Shown here: positions 13,186-21,466 of the stretch, piece after piece
How positions within the stretch are numbered: position 1 is the stretch's first letter
Layout: the number at the start of each line of letters is the position of its first letter
Assembly: GCA_017453465.1 (NCBI GenBank)
Contig: JAFTEV010000040.1
Location: forward strand, 1 to 47,507
Origin: Bacteroidaceae bacterium
GTDB taxonomy: Bacteria; Bacteroidota; Bacteroidia; Bacteroidales; Bacteroidaceae
Direction: 5' to 3'
DNA: 47,507 nt
Program-made: the position numbers and the translations under genes
The notes under the pieces: model-generated
Database searches by the model: none
Told to the model about the DNA's origin: nothing
What the model saw: the letters and a program-made list of their open reading frames with translations, nothing else

Positions 13186-16100
13186 ATGAGTCTATACGAA
13201 GGTGCGGTCAAACGACCGATTATGACAAGCCTCTGCTTCTTGGCAGTCGTTATTCTGGGCTTGTTCTCGTTGCTGAAGCTCCCGATTGACCTCTATCCGG
13301 ACATCGAGACGAACACCATCATGATTTTCACGTATTATAATGGTGCATCGGCCAACGATATAGAAAACAACCTGACGCGCCCGCTGGAGAACACGCTGAA
13401 CTCCGTGGAGCACCTGAAGCACATCACGTCTAATTCGCGTGAGAACGTCAGTGTCATCACGATGGAGTTTGAGTATGGTCACGACATCGACGTGCTGACC
13501 AACGACGTGCGCGACAAACTCGACATGGTGAGCAACTCGCTGCCTAACGATGCTAACACGCCGATTATCTTCAAGTTCTCTACCGACATGATTCCTATTG
13601 TGCTCCTGTCGGTGCAGGCCGAGGAGAGCCAGCAGGCACTCTACAAGATTCTGGACGACAATGTGGCCAACCCCCTGGCACGCATCGACGGTGTGGGCAC
13701 GGTGTCCATTGCCGGTGCACCAGAGCGCGAAATCAACGTCTATATGGACCCCGTGAAGATGGAGGCATACGGACTGAGTGCAGCCCAGGTGAGTGCAGCC
13801 ATTGCTGCCGAGAACCGAAATGTGACGAATGGTTCCATTGATATAGGTACGACGACCTACACGGTGCGTGTGGAAGGCGAATTTACCGACCCGCAGCAGA
13901 TGCTGAACGTGGTCGTAGGCTCGAAGAACGGAGCTAAGGTCTATCTGCGCGACGTGGCCCGCATTGTGGATAATGTGGAGGAGCGTGCACAGCAGACATT
14001 CACCAACGGCAAGCAAGGAGCTATCGTCATCATCCAGAAGCAGAGCGGTGCCAACTCGGTGGCTATCTCGAACAAGGTCATCTCGATGTTGCCCGAACTG
14101 CGCAAGAACCTGCCTTCCGACGTGAACCTGCAGATGATGATCAACACGTCGGAGAACATCCTGAACACCATTGACACACTGACCGAGACCATCATGTACG
14201 CCATGATTTTCGTCATTCTTGTGGTGTTCGTCTTTCTGGGACGCTGGCGTGCCACGCTCATCATCACCATCACCATCCCGATGTCGCTCATTGCCTCGTT
14301 CATCTATCTGTATGCTACGGGCGGTTCGCTCAACATGATTTCGCTGTCGTGTCTGTCCATCGCCATCGGTAATGTGGTGGACGACGCTATTGTGGTCTTG
14401 GAGAACGTGACGACCCACATCGAGCGTGGTTCGTCGCCCAAGCAGGCGGCCATCCATGCCACGAATGAGGTGGCCATTTCAGTTATCGCCTCTACGCTGA
14501 CGATGATTGCCGTGTTCTTCCCGCTGACCATGGTGACGGGAATGTCGGGTGTGCTCTTCAAGCAGTTGGGCTGGATGATGTGTGTCATTATGACCATTTC
14601 CACCACATCAGCTCTGTCGTTCACCCCGATGTTGTGTTCACAGATGTTGCGTTTGCAGAAGAAGCAGAGCAAGATTTTCAAGGCATTCTACACCCCCATC
14701 TCTCATGCACTCGACAAGCTGGATGACGGCTATGAAGGCATGATTAACTGGGCCGTACGCCATCGCTGGACGGTCATTGGCCTGTGCGTCGTCTTCTTTG
14801 CCTCGGCTATCGTGATGATGAAGGTGGTTGGCATCAAGAGTGAATTTTTCCCCGCCAACGACTCTGGCCGTGTGGGTGTCACGTTGCAGACCCCCATTGG
14901 CACACGCAAGGAGGTGACCAAGGAGATAGCCCAGCGGCTGGCCGACAAGTGGATGGAGCGTTACGGCAAAGACCTGCAAGCTTGCAACTTCACGGTGGGA
15001 CAGGCAGGCGACAACAACACCTTTGCTTCGCTCAGCGACAACGGTACGCACATTGCTTCGTTCAACATCCAGTTTGTGCCGTCGAACCAGCGTAAGAAGG
15101 GCTTGGTGAAGATTTGCGACGAAATGCGCGAAGACTGCAAGGCCATGCCCGAACTGGCCAAGTTCCAGGTCTTGCTGGGTGGCCGTCAGGGTCGCGGCAT
15201 GGGCGGACAGAGCACGGCCACCTTTGAAATCTATGGTTACGACATGAATGCCACGGGAGCCGTTGCCGAAGAGCTGGCAGCCAAACTCGCCGAAAGCGAA
15301 ATGGTGGGTCAGACCAACATTTCCCGCTCCGACTTCCAGCCCGAACTTGTTCTCCAGTTCGACCGCGACAAACTGGCAGAACTGGGCATTGGCATGAGCG
15401 ACGCATCTACAGCCGTGCGCAACCTTATCACGGGTTCGCTCATGTCGTACTACCGTGAGGACGGTGACGAGTATGACATTAAAGTGCGCTACGAACCCGA
15501 TGCCCGCATCAGTGAGGACGACCTGCTCAACATGCTTGTGCCCACAACCAAGGGCAATGTCCGTGTGCGCGACATCGCCACTATCAGCGAGAGCGACATT
15601 CCTCCAACCATCGAGCGCAAAGACCGCCAGCGCGTGGTCACGGTTTCGGCTGTGCTCAAGGACGGCTATGCCCTCAGCGATGGTGTGGAGTATGGACGTG
15701 CCATCTACGAAAAGATGGATATGCCCAATGGTGTCTATGTGCAGGTGGCTGGTTCCTACGAAGACCAGCAAGACTCCAACCGCGACCTCGGCACGCTTGG
15801 TATCCTCATCCTCCTCTTGGTGTTTATCGTGATGGCAGCACAGTTCGAGTCGCTCACCTATCCGTTCATCATCATGATTACGGTGCCCTTCGCTTTTGCC
15901 GGCATCATCTATGCCCTCTTGCTGACAGGCACCAACCTCAACATCATGTCGATGCTGGGCGGTATCATGCTGATTGGTATTGTGGTGAAGAATGGTATTG
16001 TGCTCATCGACTACACGCAGCTTCTGCGTGAACGAGGCTACGGACTCATCCGTGCTTCCGTGGCAGCAGCCCGCAGCCGTCTGCGCCCCATCCTTATGAC

Positions 16101-16353
16101 TTCGCTCACCACCATCCTCGGTATGGTGCCTATGGCAGCCAGCCAAGGTGTCGGTGCCGAAATGTGGCGACCGATGGGCATCAGCATCATTGGCGGTCTG
16201 ACGGCTTCCACCATCCTCACGCTGATTTATACGCCCTCCATGTTCTGCATCTTCGGCGGTGTGGGTATCAAGCGCCAACGTCGGAAGCTGAAGCAGCAGC
16301 GCGAACTCAACGCCTACTGGAAGGCTCACAAGGAAGAGGAACAGTTTAAATAA
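13186..16353 (+). CDS. RND (AcrB/MexB-like) inner-membrane efflux pump
   Basis: 1055 residues, full length for a hydrophobe/amphiphile-efflux RND transporter. It starts with the cytoplasmic/TM1 segment (YEGAVKRPIMTSLCFLAVVILG). The proton-relay Asp pair is in TM4 (IAIGNVVDDAIVVLENV), the duplicated second-half TM block includes 'GGIMLIGIVVKNGIVLIDY', and two large periplasmic loops are present. It exports drugs or amphiphiles with proton uptake, working with the adaptor and TolC-like protein upstream. Substrates cannot be told from sequence. Confidence 0.95.
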   Translation: MSLYEGAVKRPIMTSLCFLAVVILGLFSLLKLPIDLYPDIETNTIMIFTYYNGASANDIENNLTRPLENTLNSVEHLKHITSNSRENVSVITMEFEYGHDIDVLTNDVRDKLDMVSNSLPNDANTPIIFKFSTDMIPIVLLSVQAEESQQALYKILDDNVANPLARIDGVGTVSIAGAPEREINVYMDPVKMEAYGLSAAQVSAAIAAENRNVTNGSIDIGTTTYTVRVEGEFTDPQQMLNVVVGSKNGAKVYLRDVARIVDNVEERAQQTFTNGKQGAIVIIQKQSGANSVAISNKVISMLPELRKNLPSDVNLQMMINTSENILNTIDTLTETIMYAMIFVILVVFVFLGRWRATLIITITIPMSLIASFIYLYATGGSLNMISLSCLSIAIGNVVDDAIVVLENVTTHIERGSSPKQAAIHATNEVAISVIASTLTMIAVFFPLTMVTGMSGVLFKQLGWMMCVIMTISTTSALSFTPMLCSQMLRLQKKQSKIFKAFYTPISHALDKLDDGYEGMINWAVRHRWTVIGLCVVFFASAIVMMKVVGIKSEFFPANDSGRVGVTLQTPIGTRKEVTKEIAQRLADKWMERYGKDLQACNFTVGQAGDNNTFASLSDNGTHIASFNIQFVPSNQRKKGLVKICDEMREDCKAMPELAKFQVLLGGRQGRGMGGQSTATFEIYGYDMNATGAVAEELAAKLAESEMVGQTNISRSDFQPELVLQFDRDKLAELGIGMSDASTAVRNLITGSLMSYYREDGDEYDIKVRYEPDARISEDDLLNMLVPTTKGNVRVRDIATISESDIPPTIERKDRQRVVTVSAVLKDGYALSDGVEYGRAIYEKMDMPNGVYVQVAGSYEDQQDSNRDLGTLGILILLLVFIVMAAQFESLTYPFIIMITVPFAFAGIIYALLLTGTNLNIMSMLGGIMLIGIVVKNGIVLIDYTQLLRERGYGLIRASVAAARSRLRPILMTSLTTILGMVPMAASQGVGAEMWRPMGISIIGGLTASTILTLIYTPSMFCIFGGVGIKRQRRKLKQQRELNAYWKAHKEEEQFK

Positions 16354-16362
16354 AACGTAAAG

Positions 16363-16656
16363 ATGAAGACAGTATTTATAGCATACGACAAGGCGCATCA
16401 CGAAAACGTGATTGAAGCCCTTGATGCCTCCAACGCCAGAGGCTACACACTCCTGGAAGACGCAGGAGGCCGTGGCTCAAAGACAGGCGAACCCCACCTG
16501 GGCAGCCATGCCTGGCCATCCATGAACAGTGCCATCTTCACCATTGTGGAAGATGCACAAGTCCAGCCCCTGCTCACCCGTCTGCGCCAGCTCGACACCG
16601 ACAATCCACTGCTGGGTCTCCGTGCCTTTGTGTGGAACGTGGAGCAAGCAGTCTAG
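16363..16656 (+). CDS. PG0541-family RND-associated protein (PII-like fold)
   Basis: 97 residues, beginning nine bases after the pump gene. The sequence (MKTVFIAYDKAHHENVIEALDAS..., 'EDAQVQPLLTRLRQLD') matches the small PG0541 transporter-associated proteins that end RND operons in Bacteroidota, with a ferredoxin-like, PII-type plan. Role unproven; sensing or regulation of the pump is likely from context. Confidence 0.75.
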   Translation: MKTVFIAYDKAHHENVIEALDASNARGYTLLEDAGGRGSKTGEPHLGSHAWPSMNSAIFTIVEDAQVQPLLTRLRQLDTDNPLLGLRAFVWNVEQAV

Positions 16657-16657
16657 T

Positions 16658-16748
16658 TTAGCACAGAGAGCACAGAGAAGACGGAGGACACAGAGATTTG
16701 TAACTATTATCTCTGTGTCCTCCGTCTTCTCTGTGCTCTCTGTGCTAA
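16658..16748. terminator. Perfect 40-bp inverted repeat between convergent genes
   Basis: Bases 16658-16697 are the exact reverse complement of 16709-16748, with an 11-base loop. Arms are built of CACAGAGA-like words (AGCACAGAGAGCACAGAGA at the left). It fills the whole gap between the PG0541-like gene (+) and the metallo-beta-lactamase gene (-), so it may act as a two-way terminator, although no T-run is present. Confidence 0.75.
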
Positions 16749-16749
16749 C

Positions 16750-17499
16750 CTATAACTTCATTACCCGCTTTAGCTCCAGGTTCTCATAACCTTCGGGGCA
16801 GTGGGTGGAAAGATAGACTGTAGGATTATTGGCCACAAACTCGCGCACTCGGTCGAGTGTTTCGCGTGCTGCCTGCTTGTCCTCAAAGACAATGCTCAGC
16901 TTGTTGGCTTTCAGGGCAGCGTCGCAGTAAGTCACGTCGCCGTGCATCATGTAGTAGAGACCATCCGCCTCTGCAATCACAATGCTGTTGCCCTTCGTGT
17001 GCCCCTTTGCCTCAATCAGCCAGATGCCGTCGGCAATCTTTTCTGCCTTGGGAAAGTTGTGGTAAGCACCGTCTTTGTAAGAAACACGCACAATGTTGCT
17101 GCCCTCAAGCTTCAGTGCATCAGCTTCTTCGGACGACATGTAGAGGGTGGCATTGGGGAAATACTTCAAGGCTCCGGCGTGGTCGGGATGCTTGTGGGTG
17201 AGCAGAATCTTTGTCACTTGCTCAGGCTTGTAGCCCAGAGCCTCCAGCGAAACCATGTAGTCGGCCACACGTTCACCCATGTAGAGTGGGGCACCCAGCT
17301 TCTTGGCAGGTGCAGCCATGCCGGTCTCAAAGCCTGTATCTACCAGAATCACCTCCTGCCCAGTGTCAATCAGGAAGTTTTGCAGACTGCTGCGGTAAAT
17401 AATCTGTTCATCGAACTTCTCCTTGCCTTCTTCACCGCCAAAGGCAAACGGCTGGTTCATGAAACCGCCGTCGAACATACGGATTGCTTTAATTTCCAT
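16750..17499 (-). CDS. Metallo-beta-lactamase-fold hydrolase (AHL-lactonase-like)
   Basis: 249 residues from the ATG at 17499; an upstream frame start is less likely since it would overlap the preceding gene. Metal ligands: H102-x-H104-x-D106-H107 in THKHPDHAG, H167 in KGHTKGNS and the HGD at 186-188. The N-terminal 'LIDTGQEVILVDTGF' is typical of lactonase-like members. Likely hydrolyses an ester, lactone or thioester. Last gene of a leftward operon with a mini winged helix, a PPOX-fold protein and a ferritin-like protein. Substrate unknown. Confidence 0.85.
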   Translation of the reverse strand: MEIKAIRMFDGGFMNQPFAFGGEEGKEKFDEQIIYRSSLQNFLIDTGQEVILVDTGFETGMAAPAKKLGAPLYMGERVADYMVSLEALGYKPEQVTKILLTHKHPDHAGALKYFPNATLYMSSEEADALKLEGSNIVRVSYKDGAYHNFPKAEKIADGIWLIEAKGHTKGNSIVIAEADGLYYMMHGDVTYCDAALKANKLSIVFEDKQAARETLDRVREFVANNPTVYLSTHCPEGYENLELKRVMKL

Positions 17500-17516
17500 A
17501 AACTGGTATCCTTTTT

Positions 17517-17690
17517 TCACTTTGCAGGTTCCCACTTGCAGCGCACGGGCGACACAATGGCACCCTCTTTCTTCAGTTCGGCAAAAGCCTTGTCCACCTC
17601 CTTGCGGTCGGCACCCAGTGCCTTGGTCACTTCGCCAGCCGAGACTGGCTTGCTTGCTTCACGCATGGCCTGTAATACTTGTTCCTTCAT
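17517..17690 (-). CDS. Mini winged-helix protein (57 aa)
   Basis: 57 residues read leftward from ATG 17690 (MKEQVLQAMREASKPVSAGE...). The pattern of two helices (VSAGEVTKALGADRKEVDKA) followed by 'FAELKKEGAIVSPVRCKW' fits a minimal winged helix-turn-helix. Gaps of 15 and 17 bases to its neighbours put it firmly in the operon. It could regulate the operon or bind redox-sensitive partners through its single Cys. Confidence 0.7.
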   Translation of the reverse strand: MKEQVLQAMREASKPVSAGEVTKALGADRKEVDKAFAELKKEGAIVSPVRCKWEPAK

Positions 17691-17705
17691 GGTCTTCTGT
17701 AGATT

Positions 17706-18104
17706 TTAGAATTTGATTGTTTCCACGGGTTCCATCATCTGGAAGAACGTAGCAGTGGCATCAGCCAGATAGTACATCACACCGTTTTCGCCATTCTCGC
17801 CAAGCGCAGGTTTCAGCACAGGCATCTTGTCCACCAGAGCCTTGCCCACTTCAGTGCGGTTGTCCTCCACCAGCTTGCACTCAATGCGCAGCGTCTGTCC
17901 CTTGAAAGCACAAATCTCAGCCTTCTGGTTGGCTGCAATCTGGCGAGTGGCATTCGTTTTGCCAAAAGCCATGATGTAAATCTTACCCTCGAAGAAAAGC
18001 ATCGCTCCGTATGGGCGTACACGTGGCTGATCACCTTCTGCTGTGGCCAGATAGAATGTCTTGGCGTTCTCCAAGAAGTCGTAAACTTTCTGTATTGCTT
18101 CCAT
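17706..18104 (-). CDS. PPOX-fold flavin-binding protein
   Basis: 132 residues, full-length for the pyridoxamine 5'-phosphate oxidase-like split-barrel family. 'FYLATAEGDQPRVRPYGAM' is the family's first strand pair, and 'KIYIMAFGKTNATRQIAAN' carries the K-T-x-x-x-R flavin-phosphate contact. Such proteins bind FMN, F420 or heme-like ligands and reduce small molecules. Second gene of the leftward operon. Confidence 0.85.
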   Translation of the reverse strand: MEAIQKVYDFLENAKTFYLATAEGDQPRVRPYGAMLFFEGKIYIMAFGKTNATRQIAANQKAEICAFKGQTLRIECKLVEDNRTEVGKALVDKMPVLKPALGENGENGVMYYLADATATFFQMMEPVETIKF

Positions 18105-18119
18105 ATACCTTATTATATA

Positions 18120-18575
18120 TTAGATTTGAGTAAACAGCCAATTCTGCACACCAATCTTCTCAATCACATCCAGTGTGCCCTGGCTCCAGTAGAGGTCTTC
18201 CTCCTCGTCGGCCAGGTAAGCTTTCATGATGTCGTAAGTGGTGGGGTCGTCGTGCAACGTGGCCATGCACTTGTAGAGCAGCTCCACGCCAGCCTCCTGA
18301 ATGGCGAGGTCAGCCTTGATGTACTCCACGGGGTCGCAGCACAGTTCGCGTGACTTCGCGCCCTCAAACTTCACTTCGCCGCCCAGGTCGAGCAGACGTT
18401 CAACAAACTTCTCTACCCAGCCCATCTCCTCATTGAAGTGGTTGATGTACTTCTCGCCCAGCTTCGTAAAGCCTTGCGACTTGAAAATCTGTCCCTGCAA
18501 CTTGTGCACCAGTGCACCTTCTGTCAGTCCTGTAGCAAAAAACTGCAACGTCTCGATTGTCTTCTTCTTGTCCAT
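18120..18575 (-). CDS. Ferritin-like four-helix protein
   Basis: 151 residues from ATG 18575. It has the four-helix ferritin-like layout with carboxylates in each helix (E19 region, 'HFNEEMGWVEKF' at 46-57, 'AIQEAGVELL' near 94, 'LADEEEDLYW' 121-130). In bacterioferritins the second and fourth helices carry E-x-x-H; here W53 and W130 lie near where those His would be, so the metal site may be altered. First gene behind a good -7 box; the operon context (PPOX, MBL fold) suggests iron or oxidative-stress handling. Confidence 0.75.
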   Translation of the reverse strand: MDKKKTIETLQFFATGLTEGALVHKLQGQIFKSQGFTKLGEKYINHFNEEMGWVEKFVERLLDLGGEVKFEGAKSRELCCDPVEYIKADLAIQEAGVELLYKCMATLHDDPTTYDIMKAYLADEEEDLYWSQGTLDVIEKIGVQNWLFTQI

Positions 18576-18625
18576 AATCATCATTGTTTTTTAGAGGTTA
18601 ATATATAAGTTTAGCTTTTCAGCTG

Positions 18626-18633
18626 CAAAATTA
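18626..18633 (-). promoter_or_regulatory. Promoter -7 box of the ferritin-like operon
   Basis: Minus strand TAATTTTG followed by CAG, about 50 bases upstream of the ATG at 18575. Divergent from the AraC-type gene, so the intervening 100-200 bases may hold shared operators. Confidence 0.55.
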
Positions 18634-18710
18634 CGCCATTTTTGTGAGTAAATCACATCCCATGGCGCACAAAACTTGTCTGAAAGCGAACAGCCTATGA
18701 TTTTTAGTCG

Positions 18711-18718
18711 TAACTTTG
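18711..18718 (+). promoter_or_regulatory. Promoter -7 box of the AraC-type gene
   Basis: TAACTTTG followed by CAACGG. The ATG at 18819 is about 95 bases downstream, so the 5' leader consists of the GCGGT-word repeat. Confidence 0.55.
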
Positions 18719-18720
18719 CA

Positions 18721-18810
18721 ACGGTTTTGCGGTTTTGCGGTCGCTTCGCTTAACGGTTTTGCGGTTCCTCGGTGGAATAACCGTCCAACCGCTTAACCGT
18801 CCAACCGCCA
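18721..18810 (+). repeat. GCGGT-word repeat in the AraC leader
   Basis: Tandem words GGTTTTGC / GGTCGCTTCGCTT and, further on, AACCGTCCAACCGC, partly complementary. The 23 bases 18729-18751 recur identically inside the helicase coding region at 23327-23349, showing a dispersed word family. Confidence 0.65.
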
Positions 18811-18818
18811 CTCCCCCC

Positions 18819-19694
18819 ATGTACACCCTAAAAGAAGCCTGGATACTAATGCACGGAGAGCCGCCCATAAAAAACTGGGACGGCAAGATGTTCTGTAGCG
18901 AAACCGATGCAGCCATCACCTATCGAGCCAACGAAACACACGGCTACATGGCCGCCTACACCTTCACGCTGGTCACCGACGGCTGGCTCGACATTATATA
19001 TAATGGACACGAACTCACACTCCAGCCCGACGACCTCTACATCTATTCCCCTGGGCTACCCGTCACCATCGTCTCCGCCTCAGAAAACTACCGAGGCATC
19101 TGTCTGCTGGCCGACGAAGAAACGACTTTCCGCACCCCCTCTGTCCGCGACCTCGTCAGCCTGGCCTACAATCCCCTGGTACAACTCCACGAACCCAAGC
19201 TGAAACTCCCCCCCGACGTGGCTCACCGCCTGAGCCAGAAGATGCGCGACATCATCGACATCATCCACACCGACCACATCTACAAGAACGAAATCCTCCA
19301 GATGCTCTACGGCGTATTCTTGCTCGACATGCAGAGCGCACAGGACCAAGCCTTCCGCCACCACCGCGTCCCCCAGCGGGTGGAAGAAATCTTCCTCGAC
19401 TTCATGCGTCTGCTGCCCCACCACTTTGCCGCCCACCACGGCATCCAGTTCTATGCCCACAGGCTCCACATCACCGATGACTACCTCTCGCGCATTGTGC
19501 GACAAGTCACAGGCCGCACCGTCGTGGACTACATCAACCAGCTGCTCCTCATGGAAGCCTCCTTCCTGCTCCGCACCACCTCCCTCAGCATCACCCAGAT
19601 AGCCGACCGCCTCCACTTTGCCGACACCCCCTCTTTCAGCAAATTCTTCTCTCGTCTGAAAGGCGTCTCCCCCAAGAAATACCGCAGCCGATAG
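18819..19694 (+). CDS. AraC-family transcriptional regulator
   Basis: 291 residues from ATG 18819. An upstream in-frame start at 18735 would translate the repeat leader and is rejected. The N-terminal half (about 1-150) looks like a cupin-type sensing domain ('YTFTLVTDGWLDIIYNGHELTLQPDDLYIYSP'). The C-terminal 100 residues hold the double HTH: 'HITDDYLSRIVRQVTGRTVVDYIN' and 'SITQIADRLHFADTPSFSKFFSRLKGVSPKKYR'. It may control the divergent ferritin-like operon. Codons are G+C-rich like the flanking genes. Confidence 0.9.
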   Translation: MYTLKEAWILMHGEPPIKNWDGKMFCSETDAAITYRANETHGYMAAYTFTLVTDGWLDIIYNGHELTLQPDDLYIYSPGLPVTIVSASENYRGICLLADEETTFRTPSVRDLVSLAYNPLVQLHEPKLKLPPDVAHRLSQKMRDIIDIIHTDHIYKNEILQMLYGVFLLDMQSAQDQAFRHHRVPQRVEEIFLDFMRLLPHHFAAHHGIQFYAHRLHITDDYLSRIVRQVTGRTVVDYINQLLLMEASFLLRTTSLSITQIADRLHFADTPSFSKFFSRLKGVSPKKYRSR

Positions 19695-19800
19695 CAAAAA
19701 AGCTGTGTTAAAATTAGTTTATTGCAACAAAAAACATTTTTCTTCCGAACAGAAACAGCCGTTTATTGCCTCAGAATGAGCTGACAGCAACAAACTGAGG

Positions 19801-19905
19801 ACATTGCGCTTGCAATGTCTCCGAATCGCGTAGGCAATGCGTCGCTCTCGCGTAGGCAATCATTCCCAAACCATTGCCTACGCGATTCCGACCCATTGCT
19901 GACGT
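19801..19905 (-). repeat. Palindromic dispersed repeat 'CGCGTAGGCAAT', copy B
   Basis: Inverted relative to copy A at 10201-10300 and alignable along nearly its whole length. It contains three CGCGTAGGCAAT words in both orientations and ends at CCCATTGCTGACG. It sits between the AraC gene and the phosphatase promoter; nothing else is seen in 19695-19964. Confidence 0.7.
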
Positions 19906-19964
19906 TTTTTAAGAGAAAAGCAAGAATCTTTTCCCACAAATATGTGTGTGTCAGAAAAAATCCG

Positions 19965-19972
19965 TATCTTTG
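19965..19972 (+). promoter_or_regulatory. Promoter -7 box of the phosphatase gene
   Basis: TATCTTTG followed by CCCCAC, about 28 bases before the ATG at 20000. Confidence 0.6.
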
Positions 19973-19999
19973 CCCCACAAATAAATTGAAGATTGAAAA

Positions 20000-21307
20000 A
20001 TGAAAAACATCCTCATTCCCGCCATTCTTTTCTGTGCACTCACTGCCCCTGCCTCTGCTCAGACGGCACGGCAGGAAATCCACGAAAACATCCTGCGCTC
20101 GGCCAGCAACCACATGGCCTACATCGCGCCGACCGAAAAGCTCACCCCGGCCCCCAAGGGCTACGAACCCTTCTACATGAACCACTACGGGCGGCACGGC
20201 TCACGCTGGCTCCTTAACGACGGCGACTACACAGGACCCATGAACACCCTGCGCGAAGCCCGCGACGCAGGCAAACTCACCCCCCTGGGCCAGCAAGTGC
20301 TGGACAAGCTGGAACGTTTCTACCCCTCCACACGCGACCGACTGGGTGACCTCTCCGACATCGGCGAACAGCAGCACCACGGCATCGGACGGCGCATGGC
20401 CGAGAACTTCCCCGAAATTTTCCGTGGACCCACAGCCCAGGTCGATGCACGCAGCACTGTCGTCATCCGCTGCATCCTCTCCATGGTGGCCGAGTGTGAA
20501 GAACTCACCGCCTTCAACCCCACACTGAAGATGCACAACGACGTGAGCGAAAAATTCCAGTGGTACCTCAACCACGACTGGGACGGCAAAGTCTCCCGGT
20601 CGGGTCGCAAGCGCGGCAAAATAGCCGACCACTACCGCCAGAAATACACCCACCCGGAACGCCTCTGCCGCAGCCTCTTCAGCGACGAGACCTTCTGGAA
20701 CAACCACGAATTCCGTGCCGGCTCCTTCATGCGCGCCCTTTTCAACGTGACCACCAACATGCAGAGCCACAGCTTCGGCGAAGACCTTTACCCCATCTTC
20801 ACCGAAGAGGAAGCCTACGACCAGTGGCGGTGGAAAAACATCGACTGGTACCTGGGCTACGCCCATGCCCCCCAGACTGACGGCAACATGGCCTACAACC
20901 AGCGCTACCTGCTGCGCAACATGATTGAAACCGCTGACACCGTTCTCTCCAGCCCCACCTACACCAACGGAGCCAGCCTCCGCTTCGGCCATGAAGTCTG
21001 CGTCATGCCCCTCGCCTGTCTCATGGAACTCGACTCCTGCGGCGTGCGCGTCGAAGACCTCGACCACCTCGAAGACTACTGGGTCAACTACCGCATCTAC
21101 CCCATGGCCTGCAACATCCAGATGGTCTTCTACCGTCCCCGAAAGGCAAAGCCCGGCCAGCTCGTAGCCGATGACATCCTCGTGAAAGTCCTCCTCAACG
21201 AAAAAGAAGCCACACTCCCCATTGACCGCAGCCAGCACCCCTACTACAAATGGACCCAGCTGCGCCGCTACTACCTCGACAAGCTCGATGCCTACGACCG
21301 AGACTAA
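20000..21307 (+). CDS. Secreted histidine-type phosphatase (MINPP-like)
   Basis: 435 residues with a signal peptide (to about residue 20, APASA). Histidine phosphatase branch 2: the nucleophile motif R65-H66-G67-S68-R69 in NHYGRHGSR, a downstream Arg (VDARSTVVIRC), and the proton-donor motif H331-E332 in RFGHEVCV. HE (rather than HD) and the overall length fit the multiple inositol-polyphosphate phosphatase group known from Bacteroides. It would release phosphate from phytate-like or other phospho-esters in the periplasm. Single-gene unit. Confidence 0.82.
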   Translation: MKNILIPAILFCALTAPASAQTARQEIHENILRSASNHMAYIAPTEKLTPAPKGYEPFYMNHYGRHGSRWLLNDGDYTGPMNTLREARDAGKLTPLGQQVLDKLERFYPSTRDRLGDLSDIGEQQHHGIGRRMAENFPEIFRGPTAQVDARSTVVIRCILSMVAECEELTAFNPTLKMHNDVSEKFQWYLNHDWDGKVSRSGRKRGKIADHYRQKYTHPERLCRSLFSDETFWNNHEFRAGSFMRALFNVTTNMQSHSFGEDLYPIFTEEEAYDQWRWKNIDWYLGYAHAPQTDGNMAYNQRYLLRNMIETADTVLSSPTYTNGASLRFGHEVCVMPLACLMELDSCGVRVEDLDHLEDYWVNYRIYPMACNIQMVFYRPRKAKPGQLVADDILVKVLLNEKEATLPIDRSQHPYYKWTQLRRYYLDKLDAYDRD

Positions 21308-21336
21308 CTACTCACGGCAGGTGGCTTCTATAAAAT

Positions 21337-21422
21337 GAACACAGAGGCACAGAGACACAGAGGTGGACAATGCATTGTTCATTAAGCATTGTCCACCTCT
21401 GTGTCTCTGTGTTTCTGTGTTC
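21337..21422. terminator. Word-repeat hairpin between convergent genes
   Basis: Arms 21337-21373 and 21386-21422 (37 bases) are complementary with two mismatches and a 12-base loop. Built from CACAGAG words plus GGTGGACAATGC near the loop. It lies between the phosphatase (+) and the next gene (-). Confidence 0.7.
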
Positions 21423-21466
21423 AAACAAAATAGCCTGCGTGCCAGAAGAGGGGGCTTGCGGTCGCT

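Noticed and set aside
13192-16401. Long minus-strand frames opposite the RND pump gene
   Set aside because: They are rich in His, Val and Arg, have no family pattern and mirror the strongly coding plus-strand pump gene. They are codon-bias shadows.
18735-18818. N-terminal extension of the AraC-type regulator
   Set aside because: It translates the GCGGT-word repeat and precedes the more plausible ATG at 18819.
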